A stretch of 64,000 nucleotides of DNA from Sphingomonas sp. OV641. GTDB lineage: Bacteria > Pseudomonadota > Alphaproteobacteria > Sphingomonadales > Sphingomonadaceae. The translations under genes and the position numbers were made by a program. The notes beneath the pieces were generated by a model that saw nothing but the letters and a program-made list of their open reading frames with translations, was not told where the DNA came from and ran no database searches. The stretch spans positions 1 to 64,000 of the forward strand of contig NZ_FNZB01000004.1 in assembly GCF_900109205.1 (NCBI RefSeq). The letters run 5' to 3'. This document shows positions 60,218-64,000 of this stretch, piece after piece (the stretch's first letter is position 1; every line of letters begins with the position of its first letter).

Positions 60218-61024
60218 TCATGCGATCCGGCTCCAGTGCGTCAGCGCCATGTCGTTGTAGCGCCGCATGGCCGCCACCATGGCCCCGCGCCGGCCGACAT
60301 CGACCAGCTCGGCCGGCAGCAAGGGATCGGAATTGATCGCGCGCAGCACGGATTGGCCCAAGAGATAGGTTTCGCGCGCGGCATCTCTGGTGGCCATTTG
60401 CCGCACGCGATCGGTGCTCGCCGCCATTTCGGCCAGCCAATGATCATAGCCTGCCTCCAGCGTCGCGGCGGGCCATAAAGCACGGAAATCGCGGTCCTGC
60501 CCCGGCTCCGCCATGCAGCCGGCGAGAAGCGGCGCCTCCCCTTCCAGCCCCAGCCCGGCGAGCGTGGTGCGCAGCGCGGCGGCGTCTTGCGCCAGATTGT
60601 CGGCGCGCACCCAGGTGCCCGCGCCGGCATGGGCAAAGCCGGTGAGGCGAAGCGCATGCTCCCGGCGCTGCAGCCGCGCGCGATCGGTACGGCCGAGCGC
60701 ATGGGTCAGCACCAGCAGCCATGCGCCCGTCCAGGGCCGCACGCTTTCCTCCACCCGCATCCAGCCGCGCGCCTTGGCATGGAGCGCCGCCGCCGCCGGC
60801 CCCAGCGCATAGACGCCGCGTTCGGGCTGCTGCGCCATGCCCTCGCGCACCAGCCGCCCCAGCGCGACGCGCACCGCCGCCGGCTCGATGCCGAAGATCG
60901 CCCCGCGCCCGATCAGCGTCGCTGCCGGCAGCGGCTGTGGCGCGGCGGTGGACAGCAGCCACAGCGCCAGCGAGCGCGGCGACACCGGATCGCGCCAGTC
61001 ATGTAACATGCTTTGACTCATCAT
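60218..61024 (-). CDS. PaaX-family transcriptional regulator, 268 aa
   Basis: The N-terminal winged helix (RSLALWLLSTAAPQPLPAAT, AVRVALGRLVREGMAQ) and the C-terminal PaaX-like effector domain (WTGAWLLVLTHALG, LAGLGLEGEAPLLAGC, REAYLLG-like RETYLLGQSVLRA) match repressors of phenylacetate genes and relatives. It starts at one of two ATG codons (61024 or 61021); no ribosome site is obvious. It is divergent from a desaturase gene whose promoter overlaps its coding start, so it may repress that gene and itself. Confidence 0.85.
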   Translation of the reverse strand: MMSQSMLHDWRDPVSPRSLALWLLSTAAPQPLPAATLIGRGAIFGIEPAAVRVALGRLVREGMAQQPERGVYALGPAAAALHAKARGWMRVEESVRPWTGAWLLVLTHALGRTDRARLQRREHALRLTGFAHAGAGTWVRADNLAQDAAALRTTLAGLGLEGEAPLLAGCMAEPGQDRDFRALWPAATLEAGYDHWLAEMAASTDRVRQMATRDAARETYLLGQSVLRAINSDPLLPAELVDVGRRGAMVAAMRRYNDMALTHWSRIA

Positions 61025-61041
61025 GCAGGAATGCGTTATAT
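61013..61041 (+). promoter_or_regulatory. Sigma-70-type promoter for desaturase gene
   Basis: TTGACT (61013-61018) and TTATAT (61036-61041) are spaced by exactly 17 bases, an almost consensus pair. Transcription would start near 61048, leaving a short leader to the GTG at 61065 with GAGGAGAG inside. The -35 box lies in the first codons of the divergent PaaX-type gene. Confidence 0.75.
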
Positions 61042-61064
61042 CGATCGGCGAGAGGAGAGCCAGC

Positions 61065-61949
61065 GTGAAGGTATCCGATTATCTGTCATCCGAGGAGCTG
61101 GTGGCGCTGACGCAGCGGTCGGATGCGCGCGCCTGGTGGGCCTTTGCGATGAACTGGGGGCTGATCGCCGCCGCCTTTGGCATGGCGATCGCCTGGCCCA
61201 ATCCGCTGACGATCGTGCTGGCGGTGCTGATCCTGGCGGGGCGGCAGCTTGGCCTGGGCATCCTGGTGCATGATTGCGCGCATCACGCCCTGTTCCGCGA
61301 TCGCCGCACCAACGAGACGGTTGGCCAGTGGCTCGCCGGGACGCCGATCAACCTCTCGCTCGCCTCCTATCGCACCTATCACCTGGCGCATCACCGCTAT
61401 GCCGGCACGCCGCAGGATCCTGACCTCGGCTTTGTCGCCAGCTATCCCATCTCGCGCACGTCGCTGCGGCGCAAGTTCCTGCGCGACATCACCGGGCGCA
61501 CCGGGGTGCGTGATCTGCGCCGCTCGTTTGCGCGCTTCCGCCTCGCGACGCACTGGCCGTGGCTGCTGTTCCACGTCGCGCTGTTCGCCGCTTTGGCGCT
61601 GGCGGGCGGTTGGTGGGCCTATGGACTGTGGTGGGTGGCGGAGCTGTTCGTCTATCCCGTGATCGTCCGCCTGCGGCAGATCGGCGAACATGGCGTGGTG
61701 CCCGATCGCGGCTCGCCCGATCCGCGGCTCAACACCTCCACCACCATCGCGCGCTGGTGGGAACGGCTGTTCATCGCGCCCAACCACGTCAATTACCATG
61801 TCGAGCATCACCTCGCGGCCGGCATCCCGCCCTATCGCCTGCCCCGCATGCACCGCCTGTTGAGCGAACGCGGCTTCTATGACGGGCATGACGCCTTGTC
61901 GCGCGGCTATGTCGACGTCCTGCGCCGCGCCACGCGCCAGCCGGCATAA
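61065..61949 (+). CDS. Fatty acid desaturase family protein, 294 aa
   Basis: The three histidine boxes of membrane fatty acid desaturases and hydroxylases are present: HDCAHHALF near residue 77, HLAHHRYAGT near 113 and HVNYHVEHHL near 246. Several helices lie between them. Members introduce double bonds or hydroxyl groups in acyl chains or carotenoids. The GTG start follows GAGGAGAG by five bases; the ATG upstream overlaps the divergent promoter. The paired PaaX-type regulator suggests control by an acyl- or aryl-CoA. Confidence 0.9.
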   Translation: MKVSDYLSSEELVALTQRSDARAWWAFAMNWGLIAAAFGMAIAWPNPLTIVLAVLILAGRQLGLGILVHDCAHHALFRDRRTNETVGQWLAGTPINLSLASYRTYHLAHHRYAGTPQDPDLGFVASYPISRTSLRRKFLRDITGRTGVRDLRRSFARFRLATHWPWLLFHVALFAALALAGGWWAYGLWWVAELFVYPVIVRLRQIGEHGVVPDRGSPDPRLNTSTTIARWWERLFIAPNHVNYHVEHHLAAGIPPYRLPRMHRLLSERGFYDGHDALSRGYVDVLRRATRQPA

Positions 61950-62083
61950 GGCCCGCGCGGTTTCGGCGGCGGGTCTGCTCGACCTTGGGGCAGCGGACGC
62001 CAGCCGCGCAGATTGCGATGCGTACGGCGCCCGCCAAGTAACGGTCACGCCCACACAGCGCTAAATTCCGGTTAACGCCGCGA

Positions 62084-62098
62084 CCGGATAATATCCGG
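62084..62098. promoter_or_regulatory. Palindrome around a possible -10 box
   Basis: CCGGAT-AAT-ATCCGG is a perfect 6-bp inverted repeat that encloses GATAAT, a possible -10 element, 57 bases before the next start codon. It could be an operator overlapping the promoter. Confidence 0.4.
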
Positions 62099-62132
62099 AT
62101 TTCGCACGACAATCGCGGCAGGCCACAGCCGC

Positions 62133-62151
62133 ATCTCCTTTCACAGGAGAT
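62133..62151 (+). promoter_or_regulatory. Hairpin sequestering the ribosome binding site
   Basis: ATCTCCT and AGGAGAT form a perfect 7-bp hairpin with a five-base loop, three bases before ATG 62155. The right arm is the Shine-Dalgarno sequence AGGAGA itself, so in RNA the site would be masked when the hairpin is formed. Confidence 0.7.
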
Positions 62152-62154
62152 ATT

Positions 62155-63399
62155 ATGCCGCCTTTTGCCGCGCAGGACCTGCTTTCCGTCAGGGAGGTCG
62201 CCGCGCATCCGAACAAGCCTAGCTGGGCCAATCTCGTCGCGCATATCCATGTCGATCCCGTGCCCCAGGACCTGTGCGGGCCGGGGCTGTACGCGCTGTT
62301 CCTGGATGGCGCGCTATTCTACATCGGGCTGCATGTCGGCGCCGATGCCGATCCCGGCCTGCCGGTGCTGGAGCGGTGGAAGCTGCACGTCGTGGGGCAG
62401 ACGCTTCGTGCCAAGGCGATCAGCTTCAGCCCGACGCCGCTGAACCAGGTGCTGCGCGGCCCCGATGCGTCGGGCCTTGCCGATGATCTCGCGGCCTGCC
62501 TGCCGAACGGGCGCGACACCGACTGCCACGCCGCCACCCCCCATCCGCTGCTCGGCGGATCGCATTGCACCGCGCAAAAGGCCGCCTTCGCCAGCGCCCA
62601 TTGGGATAGTCTGCGCAGCGCCGCACCCGATGCGCTGCTGGCGCGGATCACCTGCCTGTTCCGCCCCCTGCCCGCCGGCTGGGACGCGCTGCTCGACGGT
62701 GCCGCGGGGCGCGAGCGGGGCGATTGGGTGCGCGAGCAATGGTTGCGCCCGGCCGAGACCCGGCTGGTGGAGCGGTTCCGCCCGATCTGCAACGCCTGCA
62801 TCCCGATTGGCACGCACCACCCCCGCCTGGACGCGGGCGAGGTCGGCGCCGCGCTGGAGACGATCTTCCCGGCCGCGCTGCCGCCGTTCGACCGAGCGGT
62901 CTATGACGCCCGCGTCGCGCGTCGCCGCCCTGCCCCGCGTGCGCTGGTGGAGGCCTATGCCGCGCCGGGTACGGTGGCGGACGATCACGTCGCGGAACTG
63001 GCGGAGGATGAGGGGCTGAGCCGCGGCGAGCTGGCCTTCCGCCAGCGCCTGTCCCCGGCCGGGAGCAGCTTGGTCGATGCGCTGCTGGATGCCTGCCCGG
63101 CGCCCTTCCAGCCCTACTTCACCAACGTGCCCGATCTGCGCATCCGTCTGGGCGAGGCAGGCCGGACGCTGATGATGCTGCGCACGGCGCGCGGCCAGCT
63201 CCATTGCTTCTCCAAGGCCGACGTGGCGACCGTGGCTGCGCTGAAAACGGGGCCGGACCTGGGGCTGGAACGGGGGCTGGCGGCGGAGCCGGTGGAGAAC
63301 GATCCGATGCGATCGCGCGTCACGCTTGATCCGGCGACCGCCACGCCGGCGCTGCTGCTGGCGATCGCGCAGGCCGCGGCGGAGGCCGTCGCGGACTGA
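62155..63399 (+). CDS. Uncharacterised protein with GIY-YIG nuclease motifs, 414 aa
   Basis: I recognise no named family, but the first 215 residues carry the GIY-YIG order: GLYALF (44-49), YIG (56-58), RWKLH (74-78), the glutamate in PAETRLVERF (Glu201) and an Asn in RPICNA (213). GIY-YIG enzymes cut DNA or RNA. Between YIG and Glu there is an insertion of about 120 residues with several Cys and His (TDCHAATPH, GGSHCTAQ), longer than usual. The rest (220-414) is unassigned. The gene starts behind an SD-hiding hairpin, with a palindrome at the promoter. Confidence 0.6.
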   Translation: MPPFAAQDLLSVREVAAHPNKPSWANLVAHIHVDPVPQDLCGPGLYALFLDGALFYIGLHVGADADPGLPVLERWKLHVVGQTLRAKAISFSPTPLNQVLRGPDASGLADDLAACLPNGRDTDCHAATPHPLLGGSHCTAQKAAFASAHWDSLRSAAPDALLARITCLFRPLPAGWDALLDGAAGRERGDWVREQWLRPAETRLVERFRPICNACIPIGTHHPRLDAGEVGAALETIFPAALPPFDRAVYDARVARRRPAPRALVEAYAAPGTVADDHVAELAEDEGLSRGELAFRQRLSPAGSSLVDALLDACPAPFQPYFTNVPDLRIRLGEAGRTLMMLRTARGQLHCFSKADVATVAALKTGPDLGLERGLAAEPVENDPMRSRVTLDPATATPALLLAIAQAAAEAVAD

Positions 63400-63419
63400 G
63401 CGGGGCGCGAATTGAGCGG

Positions 63420-63540
63420 GCTGGGGGCGGGCGGATGGACCGCTTGCCCCCTTCCCTGCCGTGCCCTGCCCCGCGCAGTCCTGCCCGGCTCCGTCCTGTC
63501 CTGCCCTGTCCTGCCAGCCAGGCGACCCGCTCGGTCGCCT
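63420..63540. repeat. Pyrimidine-rich short repeat and hairpin
   Basis: Degenerate CCTGC/TCCTG repeats run from about 63450 to 63518. They end in a hairpin AGGCGACC-CGCTC-GGTCGCCT (63520-63540) between two convergent genes, which could serve as a terminator although no T-run follows. Confidence 0.5.
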
Positions 63541-63551
63541 GTTGAGGCGCG

Positions 63552-64000
63552 TCAGCCGCCGCCCAGCAGCGCCTCGGGATCGAGCAGGGTGAGCGCCGCG
63601 CCCTCCCCTGCCCCATCCTCCGCTTTGCGCCAGCGCCACAGCACCAGATTGCGCCCGCCGCGATGCTGGACGGAAGGGACCAGCGCACCCTGCGCCCCGG
63701 CGGCGATCAGCGCCTGCGCCAGTGTCCAGCTCGGCGGCGTCTCGCGGCGGATCATGTGGATCTCGCGCCACAGGCAGGCGGTGACCGCGGGATCCCATGT
63801 CGTGAGGTCCGCCACCCGCTCGGCCGCCAGGTCAAAGGCGACCAGCGTGCCCGGCCGGATCAGATCCTGATGCATTTCCCGGATAGCGGTATTGTAGTCC
63901 GCCGACAGGTATAGCGCGGGCGTGCCGGGCGCATTCCAGCGACCGCCCGTCAGATGCGATCCGCTGTCATAGGGGCGGCGCTGCCAGCGGATGCCCAGCA
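63552..64000 (-). CDS. RES domain protein, N-terminal part outside window
   Basis: The 149 visible codons carry RES-family motifs: an initial RWQRRPYDSGSHLTGGRWN, then PALYLSADYNTAIREM (the Arg, Tyr and Glu of the NAD-binding core) and a C-terminal LTLLDPEALLGGG. RES domain proteins such as MbcT and ParT degrade or use NAD+ and usually pair with an Xre/MbcA/ParS antitoxin encoded just before them. Upstream sequence lies beyond the window, so the partner cannot be seen. The stop is at 63552. Confidence 0.82.
   Translation of the reverse strand, partial: LGIRWQRRPYDSGSHLTGGRWNAPGTPALYLSADYNTAIREMHQDLIRPGTLVAFDLAAERVADLTTWDPAVTACLWREIHMIRRETPPSWTLAQALIAAGAQGALVPSVQHRGGRNLVLWRWRKAEDGAGEGAALTLLDPEALLGGG

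Noticed and set aside
1..64000. Prophage or integrative element
   Set aside because: No integrase, phage structural gene, tRNA attachment site or complete transposase was recognised; only small palindromic elements were found.

Overview
The window is GC-rich, gene-dense chromosomal DNA that most resembles Sphingomonas or a close relative (Alphaproteobacteria, Sphingomonadales). The grounds are several TonB-dependent receptors with PepSY-type inner-membrane partners, an M13 metallopeptidase lipoprotein, DUF4019, DUF2946 and DUF2254 proteins, and sphingomonad-type dispersed palindromic repeats (the CCCCGGCGAAGGCCGGGG, GTCATCCCGG...CCGGGATCC and TTCGTCC...GACGAA families). Genus assignment is inference; no rRNA or tRNA gene was seen.

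Layout. 1-3400: the 3' end of glutaryl-CoA dehydrogenase, then an AT-richer patch of small secreted proteins and a MOSC protein flanked by palindromic elements. 3454-8839: a tightly coupled minus-strand siderophore operon (TonB receptor, periplasmic esterase, DUF3325, DUF3649-like, PepSY reductase-like protein). 9415-19093: nitronate monooxygenase-like enzyme, a secreted protein, ABC-F ATPase, M13 peptidase, a 1-kb repeat block, a succinate-semialdehyde dehydrogenase-like enzyme and a PDC-lactonase-like amidohydrolase. 19066-23730: a second iron locus (DUF2946, TonB receptor, PepSY protein) whose PepSY gene carries three in-frame copies of a 174-bp intergenic-type repeat. 23809-28622: HAD dehalogenase, purT, an M20 amidohydrolase, an acetyltransferase and a compositionally odd secreted protein.

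28710-33000: a plus-strand cluster of two enoyl-CoA hydratases, a VOC protein and two phytanoyl-CoA dioxygenase-family proteins, probably an undescribed acyl-CoA or oxygenase pathway. 33017-34228: four small proteins, one with an MbcA/ParS/Xre antitoxin domain. 34524-37456: an amino-sugar module with a CutC-SIS (NagB-II-like) fusion coupled to nagA. 37460-39880: hybrid histidine kinase. 40177-44598: TonB receptor plus siderophore-binding protein, convergent with a methyltransferase. 44960-48628: an envelope/ion operon (MscS, CPA1 antiporter, DUF2254). 48740-56289: an ECF sigma/anti-sigma pair, two RTX-repeat proteins, two Tat-type ferritin-like proteins and a small winged-helix regulator. 56437-64000: GNAT, diguanylate cyclase, SMR transporter, hemerythrin-like protein, PaaX-type regulator divergent from a fatty-acid desaturase, an uncharacterised protein with GIY-YIG nuclease motifs behind an SD-masking hairpin, and a RES-domain toxin-like gene cut by the window end.

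The observations I rate highest are the CutC-SIS fusion, the in-frame repeat expansion in the PepSY protein, the GIY-YIG-like gene with its leader hairpin, the sigma/RTX/ferritin-like island and the ECH-ECH-VOC-PhyH-PhyH cluster. Names come from motif recognition by eye; no database search was run.
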